Source: Lingula anatina
Lineage: Eukaryota; Brachiopoda; Lingulata; Lingulida; Lingulidae
Assembly: GCF_001039355.2 (NCBI RefSeq)
Contig: NW_019775214.1
Coordinates: forward strand, 275,669-339,668
Length of the DNA: 64,000 nucleotides
Reading direction: 5' to 3'
The notes beneath the pieces were generated by a model. That model searched no databases. It worked only from the letters and a program-made list of their open reading frames with translations, and was not told the origin of the DNA. The position numbers were made by a program, and so were the translations under genes. Shown here in pieces: positions 53,194 to 63,843 of the stretch (position 1 is its first letter; each line of letters begins with the position of its first letter).

Positions 53194-54012
53194 TTCCGAG
53201 GATTCCAGTTTTGTGCCAAATTTTCGGTGTTAGTAGATACAGCTCATCTGTTGGTTCAAAATAGCAGATCGTACATAAAAATCAGAATAATAACAAAACC
53301 TCTACGGAAAACTTCCCGCTGAAATCTGGCGCGGATATATTCGACAATAGAGGGCGCTAAAATGAAAGACACATAATATATCTATAGACATAAAAGAGTC
53401 ATCATCATTATGATTTTGGGCCAATTTTTTATTTTTGTCCAGTATTGTACATTTTTTTGTTAAATAATTTCAATAAATATAATCAACCACCAGTATACTC
53501 AGTATATGAGTATAAGCTTGTCTTTCAAAGAGCCCTCTATCGTCGCTTTGAAAGGTGAAGGTGACTAACAACATATTTGCAGCAACAGAAAAAAATAACA
53601 ATTATATGTACTGGTGATGTGCAGTATTCACAAAATGTCGTATGAGAAACTGCAGTTTTAGTAAAGTTTTAAGAATAGAACGATAACAAGGGAACCTGGG
53701 CCAAGTTTATGTAAGTTTAATGCGAAAACGAATACTGTAATTTAGTCATTCAAATCTGAACTGTCTTTTCCAATGACAAAATCATAAAAATTTGTTTTAA
53801 CAATCGACTGTGTTAGTTGTATTGGTTTGCGGTTTTTATACTAATATTCCTTGTTATCCTGGTTGGTTTTCAGTCTAAGTTTACATTGTCCCGTTTTTAG
53901 TGCAGCAATTACTAAATAAATTATAATGTAATTACATGTAAGACACCCAAATTGTTTATATCAGGAGAGTTAGCACAGTCAACATACATACATATCCTGT
54001 AACAGTTTGGGG
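53194..54012. promoter_or_regulatory. Divergent promoter region between claspin and B9D2
   Basis: The start codons of claspin (-) and B9D2 (+) are 820 bases apart, head to head, so the two genes share this upstream region. No TATA box is evident on either side. It includes TTCCCGC (53313-53319) and TCTGGCGCG (53325-53333) close to the claspin end. The B9D2 half is AT-rich and without recognised sites. Confidence 0.7.
53313..53333. promoter_or_regulatory. E2F-like site pair upstream of claspin
   Basis: TTCCCGC followed six bases later by TCTGGCGCG; both are close to the E2F consensus TTTSSCGC in opposite orientation. They lie about 120-140 bases upstream of the claspin ATG. Claspin is an S-phase gene and a known E2F target in mammals, so the placement makes sense. 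Binding is inferred. Confidence 0.5.
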
Positions 54013-55060
54013 ATGGCAGAAGTCCATGTGATTGGACAGGTGATTGGCGCCACAGGTTTTCCTGACCAAAGTTTATTTTGCAAATGGGGAATTCACACAG
54101 GTACAGTAGCTTTAGCTAATATGTAAAGTTAGTGCTAAATTGATACTTGGGCAAAAAATAGTTGTGTTGTGAGACTAAACCAAGAAAATTTATGTCATAT
54201 TGCTGAAAGAAACAGATTTGAAAAAGTTATATTATGCAAACTTATCTAATAATAACAAGGTTTGAAAAACTTAGTTTTAACAGCCAAACAATTTTCATCC
54301 ATTTCTTTTCACATATTTCCACTTAAGACTTCATATGCATGTAAGAGTGTGTCTGGAATCTCACACTAATTGTCAATGACAGATAATTCTTAATGTGGTA
54401 TGTTTGCAGGTAGTGCCTGGAGAGTACTGGCAGGGTTGAAAGAAGGACAAACCCAGGTGGACAACCCACAGGATGATGAAATAACACACTGGTGCCATCC
54501 TATAGATATCCACTTTGCCACCAAAGGATTACAAGGTACTCTCTCTGTCACATTGTGCAGTTGAACTAGAGGGATTGGGTATTTGAAGACCAAAACCAGA
54601 CTAATTTAAGCAAAGAGAACAATATTGCAAATATTATTATTTTTATTATAATTTCAGTTACTGTTATTTGTATTACCACAATAATTGATTTTTTTTTGTT
54701 CATGTAAAATATCAGCTGATGCATATTTTCTATAAATCATTTTCAGGCTGGCCAAAAATACACTTCCAAGTTTGGCATCAGGACAGTTACGGTAGAAATG
54801 AACTTTACGGATATGGTTTCTGTCACATACCCATGTCACCAGGAATTCATGACATAGAATGTCCAACATGGATGCCAAAGGGGACATTCAGGGAACAGAT
54901 TTCACAGTTTTTCCTTGGTGGGGGACCCCAGTTGAGAGACCCAGACTTTGTATACAATGGTAACAACAGGTTTACATTATCAACTGTTGCCATGGGAAAA
55001 GTTCACTTACATTTAGGGATCATCCTGAGGAATTTTGACAAGTTTGGAATTGAATGCTAA
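54013..55060 (+). CDS. B9D2: B9 domain-containing protein 2 (ciliary transition zone)
   Basis: Complete gene of three exons, 54013-54100, 54410-54535 and 54747-55060, joining in phase to 175 residues, the same length as vertebrate B9D2. It begins [17 protein letters not shown] and ends NFDKFGIEC; the second exon has [15 protein letters not shown] and [16 protein letters not shown]. The single B9 (C2-like) domain fills the protein; GYGFCHIP and FFLGGGPQL are family signatures. B9D2 works with B9D1 and MKS1 in the MKS module at the base of cilia, where it gates entry of membrane proteins. The start is the first ATG and matches the family start. Claspin lies divergently upstream and a TSSK-like kinase converges from downstream. 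Confidence 0.98.
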
Positions 55061-55592
55061 CATTTCTTGACTGACAGGCTTGGCTGATGTCTCAACTGAC
55101 AGATTAAAGTTAAAAATATTCCATTGGACAACTTTCAGAAGTCAGAACTGTTTTATAAAATATTTGTGAGCAACTTTTTTTAAATACCATAAATGTAAAT
55201 TCAAGATAACAATACCTGTAATATTTTATTTGCTAGTAAAGTTGTGTGTAAATAGTTTTGTCTTACTGAGTTTGCATTTTTTTTTCAAAATGATCTTTGA
55301 TACAAGTGCAGGGGTTTATATGTGTTCTATTTATTTTAAGAAGAAATGAGATATATGGCAAATTGTTTTTATGATGTCAATTTACAGAAAAATATCATTC
55401 AGTGGTGCAAAGTCTGTAACTGATTTCTCTGCATGACTTAGTGTTTGGTAGTACTTCATATAGTAGTCTTATTTTAGCTTTGAAAATTGTATTGTTTTCA
55501 TGTTTTTGTAGAAGTTTTGTGAAAAAAGGTACACAACATTTGTTCATTTTATTTATCTCGCTTTATTATAATACGTTTATAATGATGTATAG

Positions 55593-55598
55593 AATAAA
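55593..55598 (+). terminator. Poly(A) signal candidate of B9D2
   Basis: AATAAA about 530 bases after the B9D2 stop. The converging kinase gene stops at 55966, so the two 3' ends are within 400 bases. Confidence 0.5.
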
Positions 55599-55965
55599 TT
55601 TATAAACCAAAACTCTGAGACTGTATTTTTTTTCAGGTAAAATTTTTAAAGAAGTTTCATGTGTATGAAGATATAAAATATTTAAATTCTAAAAAGTATT
55701 CACCACTATACTTAAAAGGCACATCCTTTACATTTTATATAAAATTTTCACCTTTTGATAAAGATGATAGTATTCTATAAAATGTATTGCTGTAAATATG
55801 ATTAGAAAGTAGATTTTTATCACAAAAAACATAATAGATAAATATTTCTTTTAACAAAACTACCACACATATTTTATATAATAACATCCAGCCCTTTTCT
55901 GCTCAGCCGTCTTCTGTGGCCCAGTAACTGTAATCTGTAACAATTCTGACTCGCCTTTCATGTTT

Positions 55966-57333
55966 TTATGGTGCGATCAGACGCTCTGCTGTGTCTCCAT
56001 CTTCTTTTCGTGGACTCTGACAAGCGGCTCTCTCTTCACTCTCAGCACTCACTTGTTGACTTTTACACCTTGACCTCGTTCGGACTCGGGTGTCTCCGTT
56101 CGATCCCAGCAGCCGAAAGGCTTGGTGAGAAAACCATGGATGTGAAATGAATTCCTGTATGTTTGGCCGTCTTCTGTAGTCAAAGGTAAATGCATATTTG
56201 ACAAGAGCAACAACCTGCAACGAAACTTTCCTCTGCCTGCCTGGCCAGTAAAGAGATAGTCGCCGATGTTCGTCCAGAAGACTTGAATTCCCTTTGCTCT
56301 CGTCGAACGGCATTTTCCCGGTGACCATGATGTATAAAATCACTCCTAATTATGAACAAATAAAAATGGACGTATTTTTTAAACGACAGGCATATGTATC
56401 TCATGACCTCTAGTAAGTAATGGGAATTTTTTTCACGGCGGGGAAAACGTTTTTCAAACTGTATACTACTCAAATTGTTTCTTGATGCCTTTTCAATGAA
56501 TTGTATTTGAATACACAACACTTCGATTTTTCACATTATTTATTTATTTATTATTTATTTATTTACAATGTAGAAGAAGAAAAGCTTAACTTACCAAGTG
56601 CCCAAACATCTGCCTTGAAAGGTTGGTAGGGTAGCCCTATAAGGATCTCAGGAGCAGCATATGCCTTAGACCCGCAGTAGGTCTTGCTGAGTTCCTTCAT
56701 ACTCTCCGGCTTCGCAAAGCCAAAGTCGCAAATTTTCATATTCATGTTAGAATCCAACAACAAATTTTCCAATTTCAGGTCTCTGTGACTTATTCCCTGT
56801 TCGTGTAAATACCGCACGGCATCAGAGACCTGGCGCATCCATACAAAAGTCTTGCTTTCGGATATTGCCCCTTTCTTTTGTATAAATTTTAGCATATCCC
56901 CGTTGTCAGCATATTCAAGTATCATAAAGATTCTATTGTTGTTTTCAAATTGTTCTAACATTTTAACTATATGAGGATGAGACAGGCTGGGCCAAATTTG
57001 CATTTCTCTGGGTAAAAACTTCAGTTGGAAATCTACAGGCGCTCGCTGTTTATCTATTATCTTCACGGCAACTTTTTCATTGACCGATTTCCGAAAGGCA
57101 AGAGCAAACTTCACTTTTGAGTAGGAGCCGCTTCCCAGCGTTTCTCTGACTAAATATCCCCTCCTGGCTAATATTGCACGATAGGTAGGCCTATATCCCG
57201 CAACAGGCATCAAATCGTGGTCCCGTTTCAGAGATACTGGTTCACATTCGTTTTGCATCTTTTGTAATTCGTCACACAAATGATGTGGACTTGTGGCGCT
57301 GGATATTCTTGGTGGTGGTCCAGGGGATTCCAT
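55966..57333 (-). CDS. Testis-specific serine/threonine kinase (TSSK) family protein
   Basis: Two exons, 56595-57333 and 55966-56345, join after GADVWALG-type sequence in phase 1 to give 372 residues. The kinase domain runs from about 60 to 320: glycine loop GSGSYSKV (67-74), VAVK with Lys91, Glu110 in LPREMQ, catalytic HRDLKLEN (183-190), DFG (203-205), activation-loop Thr218 in SKTYCGSKAYAAPE, then DVWALG and VILYIMVTGKMPFD. All catalytic residues are present, so it should be active. YLVRETLGSGSY, HRDLKLENLLLD and TYCGSKAYAAPEI are TSSK hallmarks. These kinases act late in sperm formation, on the flagellum and chromatin. The first 55 residues and the Ser/Arg-rich tail are lineage-specific. 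The nearest paralogue (TSSK1/2, 4 or 6) cannot be fixed by eye. Confidence 0.9.
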
Positions 57334-58472
57334 TTTCTTTGTCGTCGCTTCTTTTCAATGTCGGCCTCCACGAAATGATATTTTGCTATGGTTACTGTCT
57401 GTAGCGTCACGTGAAGAAACTATGGTGATAAAATCAACACCATGCAGCCGGTTGTGACGTTGTGCTTGGCTGTGACGTCACGTTACGTTTTTTCGTCATG
57501 AAAAGCTCCCGTCACGTTTTGTAAGTAATTCTTTTGTTGAAAAGTAATTTATTCATTTTCAGATTTTAAAAGTTTCAATTCATCAAAGCATTCTAATTTG
57601 ATTAATACTTTGTAGCCATCCTTTCTTTGACATAATGTTCGATTTTAATATCAATATATCTTATAACCTCGGGCCGCTCCTATCGGAATGTAGGGATTGA
57701 ATTGTATCATGTACGTAAGGCCATCTAAAGCGTTTTCTACTTCTTGTTTGAGAGTGTGCTAGAAAATAACGCTCCAAGAAGTGATTGGGTGTGTGCAGGG
57801 TGAGGTGTATAGGATACAAAAGTAGTAATGAAATTCCGCCTCGATTTGCTCTGCGCCTCTGCGTTTATGGCAATTAATGTATAAATGATAGATAGGTACA
57901 TTCCTAGGAAGTAATGTTATATACTCTTATCTCTTATCTTAGAAGTAATAAACTGTCATCGCTCTTTTCTTGTTCAATCGCCGATATATATGTTCTCGAT
58001 TTTAATACAAGTATTACATAATTAAAATATGTCTTGTTTTGATCAATCAAATTTTATTACAAGCAAAAAATAAAGCGCACATTACATCATAATATTTCCC
58101 AGCGTCATGATAGACAAGCAAGTCACAGTGAAATTTAAACAATTAATGCACAAAACGCAAGAAAAAGGGCATGTATAAATGGAATAAATAGATTCAAGGC
58201 ATTTGCACCTGTCGTTCATCTTGCCATCTACATTGCATGTGTATAGTACTGCATTTCCCGTATTTATGATTGCTGCCAGTTAAACACATCTAGCCAAATC
58301 TGCCATTTCACCACGATTGAAAAAACGTATGGTACATTTAACTATCCAATGATAATTGCAGTTACATGTACATGTAATATTATTGTCAACACATTAAATT
58401 AACTCTCGTGAACTAAAAGTTTTGATGACAAATACCAACACAATAGAGAAGGTTTCGATTTTAATCAACAAA
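57334..58472. other. Intergenic DNA between the TSSK-like and coiled-coil genes
   Basis: Holds the upstream region of the kinase gene (CRE-like TGACGTCA at 57474-57481; many GTGACGT words near 57400-57520) and the 3' end of the coiled-coil gene. A - strand AATAAA lies at 58053-58058, about 415 bases after that gene's stop. No coding sequence recognised. Confidence 0.55.
57474..57481. promoter_or_regulatory. CRE palindrome upstream of the TSSK-like gene
   Basis: A perfect TGACGTCA about 140 bases upstream of the kinase start codon, with a further TGACG at 57452 and GTCACGT words on both sides. CREM/CREB sites of this type drive many sperm-stage genes in mammals; relevance here is inferred. 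Confidence 0.5.
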
Positions 58473-59293
58473 TCAGTCGTCGTTCCGTTGTCTTTTGCGT
58501 TTTCGAGCGTCGGTTCCATCCTGTTGGTATACAGACAGTTTAGATAGGTTTCTTCTTTGTCTTGTTACAAGGGGGTACCTCGGCGTTTCTTTTTCCATTC
58601 TCATTTTCCACAGCTCCTCCGTCAGTTCACGCTTCTCCTTTTCCCAGCGTTCTCTGTCTTCGTCAAATCTCCGGCGTTCGTCTTCTTTCGTTTTCTCAAG
58701 CTCTGAATTATTTGACAATAGTTTCCCATGCTCTGCAGAGAGACGCTCTATCTGTCCACTCAACTGTTGATTCTGTCTTTTAATACCTGTCAATTCTGAT
58801 CGAGCGCATCCATCTAAAATGTACTCCTTCTGCATTGATTTTATTTTGGCGTGTACATCTTTTATTTGTCCTTCTTTTTCCTTTGCAAAATTATTCAACA
58901 GCTCCGAATGTTGATTTTTTAGTTCCGAAATTTCGTTTTGGTTTTTCTTTTCGACAACAGTCAGTTCTTTTTTTAGATTGAGTAGTTCTTGTTGCAAATC
59001 ACAGATTGTCTCGTTTTTGAGTCTGATCAGATCTTTCTGATCATCAATTTTCTTTAGATGGCATTGTTCTCTGTCAGTAAAATCATTTACCAAAGCATCT
59101 ACTTGCAATTTGATTTGGACTGCCTTTCCGACATATGGTGCATGGGAAAACTCAATTTCCTTTGTGGGACCTATCTGAGTTTTCAAAATTCTTAGTTCTT
59201 CTTCAAGTTGATTTATTTTCTCTTTCATTTTTTCTTTATCTTTCCTCTGTGCTTTTGCTCTTTCCTTAAATTCTTGTCTTTTAAGGAAACTTT
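58473..59293 (-). CDS. Coiled-coil protein, 3' exon (family not recognised)
   Basis: Long open frame ending at 58473-58475. An ATG at 59228 would give 251 residues. The frame stays open upstream to an acceptor at 59294-59295 (CTAACTTTTCAG), adding SFLKRQEFKERAKAQRKD, so this is probably the last exon of a slightly longer protein. Almost the whole product is heptad-patterned, charged coiled coil (for example KINQLEEELRILK and DERRRFDEDRERWEKEKREL). It ends with a basic tail, RKRKRQRNDD, a possible nuclear localisation signal. There is no catalytic motif. Next to B9D2 and a sperm kinase, a centrosomal or ciliary role is possible but not shown. Confidence 0.7.
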
Positions 59294-59412
59294 CTGAAAA
59301 GTTAGAGGTGGATAAAGTCGGATTAGTTTGATCGTATTTGTTACTGACACTTGTATCATATAAACTAGGTAAAAACAGACTTTAAAGAGCCTAATAGCTA
59401 ATTGAAGTAGGC

Positions 59413-59640
59413 CTATTAGGGGCGGATCCAGGATTATTTAGGAATGACAGGCCTCGGATACGAAGCCGACCCTCGGCCCCCTTGGAGTGTTTTGGAGGGC
59501 AAAGGGTCCCATTTGGAATGTTTAAGAACTATTAATCAGCTTGTCAAAATTCTTATTTCAAGAATGGAATATTTGTGTGTTTTTTTTTCAGAAACCCAAG
59601 GGGGGTAGAACCCCCCTGACCCCCCTCTAAATCCACCACT
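59413..59640. mobile_element. hAT-like non-autonomous element remnant
   Basis: It starts AGGGGCGGATCCAGGATTAT and ends in CCCCCCTCTAAATCCACCACT, an imperfect inverted-repeat pair of the GGGGCGGATCC type typical of hAT MITEs. It lies in the intron or upstream region of the coiled-coil gene. Similar starts occur at 60095 (GGGGCGGATCCAGAG) and 60233 (CAGGGCCGTAGCC), the last running into the assembly gap. Confidence 0.6.
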
Positions 59641-60258
59641 GAGTATATAAATTGCACTAGTAAAGTTCAACATCAACATACCAAAATAACACATGCCCAT
59701 TTAACTTGGATATATTCTCACGGTCGTATCACCTGTAATTATTTTATTAACTTTTCAATAGCACAAAACCCATTTATTTATTCGAGTCATTTTGCACATA
59801 TTTTGTGTATTTTGACTGCACTTCGCAGCGGAAGCGATGGGAGTTTAGTGACCCATAAGATATTTAGCAAAAGCATTATTCAAGACAGCATTGCGATCAA
59901 TAATGAAAGCATAATTTTTAGTTCGAATATTTTCTCCTGTTAAAAAAACGAAACAAACACAAGTAAGCTCATTATACTCTGTTGGTCAATGTTGACCAAA
60001 GTTTTTTTCAACGGAGGAAAATATATGAAAAGAGTCTATAATTATAAGGTGAGACTATTTCGTTTTCAAAAACAAAACGTCTCTATATTACAAGGGGCGG
60101 ATCCAGAGATATTTTCTGACAGTCTTCCAAATTATATTTGTTGTTCCATCCTCCGACAGAAAAAATTACATACCAACAATGTAAACTCTAAAAAAAAAGC
60201 TTAAGGCGCTGTCTTTCCATCGTCTTATTTTGCAGGGCCGTAGCCTCCGGGGGAGCAG

Positions 60259-60509
60259 GGGGGGGGGGGGGGCGGGCCCCCCCCCCCCCCCCCCCNNNNN
60301 NNNNNNNNNNNNNNNNNNNNNNNNNNNNNNNNNNNNNNNNNNNNNNNNNNNNNNNNNNNNNNNNNNNNNNNNNNNNNNNNNNNNNNNNNNNNNNNNNNNN
60401 NNNNNNNNNNNNNNNNNNNNNNNNNNNNNNNNNNNNNNNNNNNNNNNNNNNNNNNNNNNNNNNNNNNNNNNNNNNNNNNNNNNNNNNNNNNNNNNNNNNN
60501 NNNNNNNNN
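60259..60509. other. Assembly gap (214 N) with poly-G/poly-C border
   Basis: Bases 60296-60509 are N. The left border is a run of G followed by a run of C, hard to sequence and able to fold back. Sequence right of the gap (60510 on) reappears at 63844. Confidence 0.99.
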
Positions 60510-60666
60510 AATGAATTCAAAATTATATTCAATATTTCAAAACATATATGTGTATAGAACAAAAATCCATGACTGTCTCAACTGAAATTCAATTTTTAAT
60601 TTTTACCATGTCTTTAACATTACGCAAAGAGCCCTATATGGTAACGTATGTTCCAAAAACGTACGG
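60510..60666. repeat. Direct repeat, left copy (partner at 63844-64000)
   Basis: About 157 bases, from AATGAATTCAAAATTATATT to AAAAACGTACGG, are repeated at the very end of the window with only a couple of differences. The repeat may continue beyond the window. Confidence 0.97.
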
Positions 60667-60697
60667 TAACGTATGTTCCTTGCTACGGTGGCCCACA

Positions 60698-60893
60698 AGT
60701 GCACTCCAAATTCCAAACGACACTCCCAATTCTAAACCTCACACCGAATACTTAAACTTCACTCTCAATTCTTAAACCCCACTCCGAATTCGCAAACCTC
60801 ACTCCGAATTCGTAAACGTCACTCCAAATTGAAAAAGCTCACTCCGAATTCGTAAACCCCACTCCGAATTCGTAAACCTCACTCCGAATTGAT
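60698..60893. repeat. ~20-bp minisatellite, about 10 units
   Basis: Tandem units with consensus CACTCCGAATTCGTAAACCT; left units are diverged and right units nearly perfect. Each good unit carries GAATTC. Confidence 0.93.
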
Positions 60894-61601
60894 GTGATTT
60901 TTTTTTTCTGCAACATGTTCTTAAATATTCTGATACTATGTTTTTTTTCCCAGCAACATGAACTTCAGTTCTTATGAATGATAAATGTTTCTTATCTATG
61001 ATGTAGGATATTTCTGAAGAGGAAATCATTTCTGAAGTATAAAAATACCTCCTGATATGTGTATAGATGTGATTTTTGGCATTGAAATCATATTTCTGAA
61101 TACTATTTATTGGTTCTGGGCTGTGATAAACATGTTCTGCAATTATTTCCCCTTTGGCTTGCCATAATTTTCCCCATTTTTAAATATTTTGTGACAAGCA
61201 AACTAAAGTCTCTCAAAATCAATTAACCGCTCTATACAGAAGATTATTATAATTTTAGCAACGTTATACTTGTAGGAGATAAATCAATGAACAAAAATAG
61301 TGATGACTGAATTTTCAAAGTGAGTAGAACGTTTCACAGTTGGACTTTTTGTATTTGTGACAGTAACGTACAGTGTATGTTCCTTTTTAGGGTTAAACGA
61401 TGAATTATTTTTAAAAATCATTCATGGTTCCAGGAGAGTGAAACTTTTATACAAGCTTCTTCATATGGGACCCTAAAATAATCAAACACGGTTAGCAATC
61501 TGTGCAATAAATATTTTTAATAACATGCTTGTGACATCTCTATATTGGGTTTGGGTGATTATCAATTGTGTTAGCGCTACAATGCAGAATCTACGTCTCA
61601 C

Positions 61602-61650
61602 CAAACACAATGATAAATCGAAAACGAGTCTGTCTCATTAAAGCCGCCAT
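61602..61650 (-). CDS. Possible first coding exon of the coiled-coil gene
   Basis: On the - strand AAAATGGCGGCT gives an ATG in good context. Sixteen codons (MAALMRQTRF...) run to a GTGAGA donor, ending in phase 1, which is exactly what the 59293 acceptor needs. If joined, the intron spans the assembly gap. The GCCGCCATTTT core is also a YY1-like promoter element. Only phase and splice-site evidence support this. Confidence 0.3.
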
Positions 61651-62691
61651 TTTGCTTTGTAGCCGCACGCGTTTTTCATACAAGTTCGTCATTGGAGTGC
61701 CTTTGACTATCTGAATGACGGCTGTCTCACATGTACTGCAAAATTGATGTGGTTAAGTCGGTATGTGTAATTATTATACCAGACTTTATACTTTTCAGCA
61801 CAAGCTAGTAAATGTAACTATTTTCTAATATCAAGCGCATTCGAATGTCACGAGAGCTTAGGACAGGTCATTAAGGGTGAACATCGAAGACTAAGTAGGT
61901 AATAATAGAAAAACTACCTTATTGAACAACCAAGGCATTGATTTAAGCCTCCACAAAGCTGAACTAAGAAAAAAATTACCGAGTAAGTTTTATAGGCTTA
62001 TTATATAATGAAGTAAGGCTCTCAAAGTCATAGGTATCGAATTATTATTCATTGATTGCCAAATTCATCCAGTGAATATTTCAGATTTTGAATTTCCTTC
62101 AAATTTTAAATCTGTGTTATGCAGAGGAATTTCAAACTTGATAGAGTCCGGTAATTGTATTAAAAGTACAGTAAGAGCACACATGGGACATGAGCATCAA
62201 CTCAAATAGCTTTTTGGCATTTCATTTTCAATAATCACCTTTTTCCATTGTCAAGCACTTCACATATCTTTATTTTGGTGCTATTGGATGTATGCATGTT
62301 CATCCTTAAAGTTGTTAAAGATTTTATCTGAACTGAAATTTTGGGGAGGGTATGGATCTTATTCCCATACCTAGCTGATGATAATTATTGATAACAAATT
62401 TGGACTCCAGTATTATATCAAGTGTTATCAAGTATCATAGTGTTTAAACTAAGAATTAAGCTTTGGAATGTATATTATATGCATAAAGCCTATTGCATTT
62501 TTTATCTGTGACAGTGTAGTCAAAACATTTTTGTCATTATAAATGTTAAAACTGTCCAAATTTTTAGAGAATTTGAAATATACATTTATCCATTCATAAA
62601 ATTTGTTTCTTTTTGCAGATATTAATCCTTGGAGTTAAAACCAATCTCTAAGCATCAGAAATACCTCACAAGGTATTTGCTCTAATTCAAA

Positions 62692-63552
62692 ATGTCTTAT
62701 CCTCCAAGACAGCCCATGGGCATGCCATCCATGCCACCTGGCATGATGCCACCAGGATATGGATATGGCATGGGTAAGTACATAATATGATAAGGAACTT
62801 TTTTCATTTGATTGTGCCATGCTTGCCATTTGACTGTCAGGGGAAGTAGGATAACAATTCACAGTATCACGTGGCATATTAATGTTTGAATTTAAAGCTG
62901 ACCTTGGTCCAGTCATTGCTCAGCCATGCAAGTTCAGTTTGATTCTCACAGACTATAAGGCTGCTTATATTACATCCAACTGTGACTTACTTGGGTACTG
63001 TCATCAGGAAAAAGTCCACCAGAACTTGTGTGAAATGAAATGTTTTTTTTTTTCTGAATTGTTTTTGTGGGAAAAGCTGTGCTATGTAAATCAAGTATTA
63101 TTTGAATAAATGCCAAATAACAAGCGGGTTGATTCAAAGCGGGACCAAGAATTCTTATATATAGCCCAAATAACCTGAGTAATTACAATAATGAGTAGAA
63201 TTTTTTTTCCTGACACAGTATATAAAGAATATCAATTCCTTCCTGTCACTAGTATATTTGATTGTCTGCAAAAACATGAGGAACCAGTGGGAATTCTTTT
63301 TCATGAAAAGAAATAACTACTAAATGTAAAAAAAATTGCATGCATTTCTGTCAATGAAGGGAACATTTGAAGTCACTTATTCCAATACTGATACAGTTGC
63401 TTTCTTTACCTTGCTTTCATTAGACTCATCCCAGAAACATGTTGTCAGATAAAGTGAAAAATTGGATAAGAACAAAAAGAAGCATTGATTTCAAAATTAT
63501 TGATCTGTTTTTCTTTTCAGGCATGATGCCTATGAATATGGGAATGATGGGG
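62692..63552 (+). CDS. Met/Pro/Gly-rich protein N-terminus, RBM25-like (partial)
   Basis: Two coding exons, 62692-62773 and 63521-63552, in phase; the gene runs off the window. The first exon begins at 62619 after a TTTTTGCAG acceptor, so an upstream non-coding exon exists. The product starts MSYPPRQPMGMPSMPPGM and goes on GYGYGMGMMPMNMGMMG. This resembles the start of the splicing regulator RBM25 (MS-aromatic-PP, then PMG-P--PPG). PRPF40-type proteins also have Met/Pro-rich starts. No RRM, FF or PWI domain is within the window, so the family is tentative. Confidence 0.5.
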
Positions 63553-63843
63553 GTAAGTTAAGATTTTTCCCAGTTGAATTGCAATAGAATTTCTGTNCGC
63601 ATAAGAAACAATATATTAAGACGAAAAACAGATTAAAACGGATTTTGCTTGCACTTTCGATATTTCCCTATTAAATGCCTCATGCCAGCTTAACTCAATA
63701 CGTTTATTCACATTCCATCGAAGTGCGTTTTCACAGTCGTACAAAATCATGACTACACCAAGACGCATTCACCCAAACCAAATATAGAGGTGCATTTCAC
63801 ATGCTGAAGTGTCAAAAAAAAAAAAATAAATAAATAAATAAAT

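Noticed and set aside
53194-54012. Search for an X-box (RFX) motif expected for a ciliary gene such as B9D2
   Set aside because: Only a weak GGTGAC-TAACAAC resemblance near 53560; too far from the consensus to annotate.
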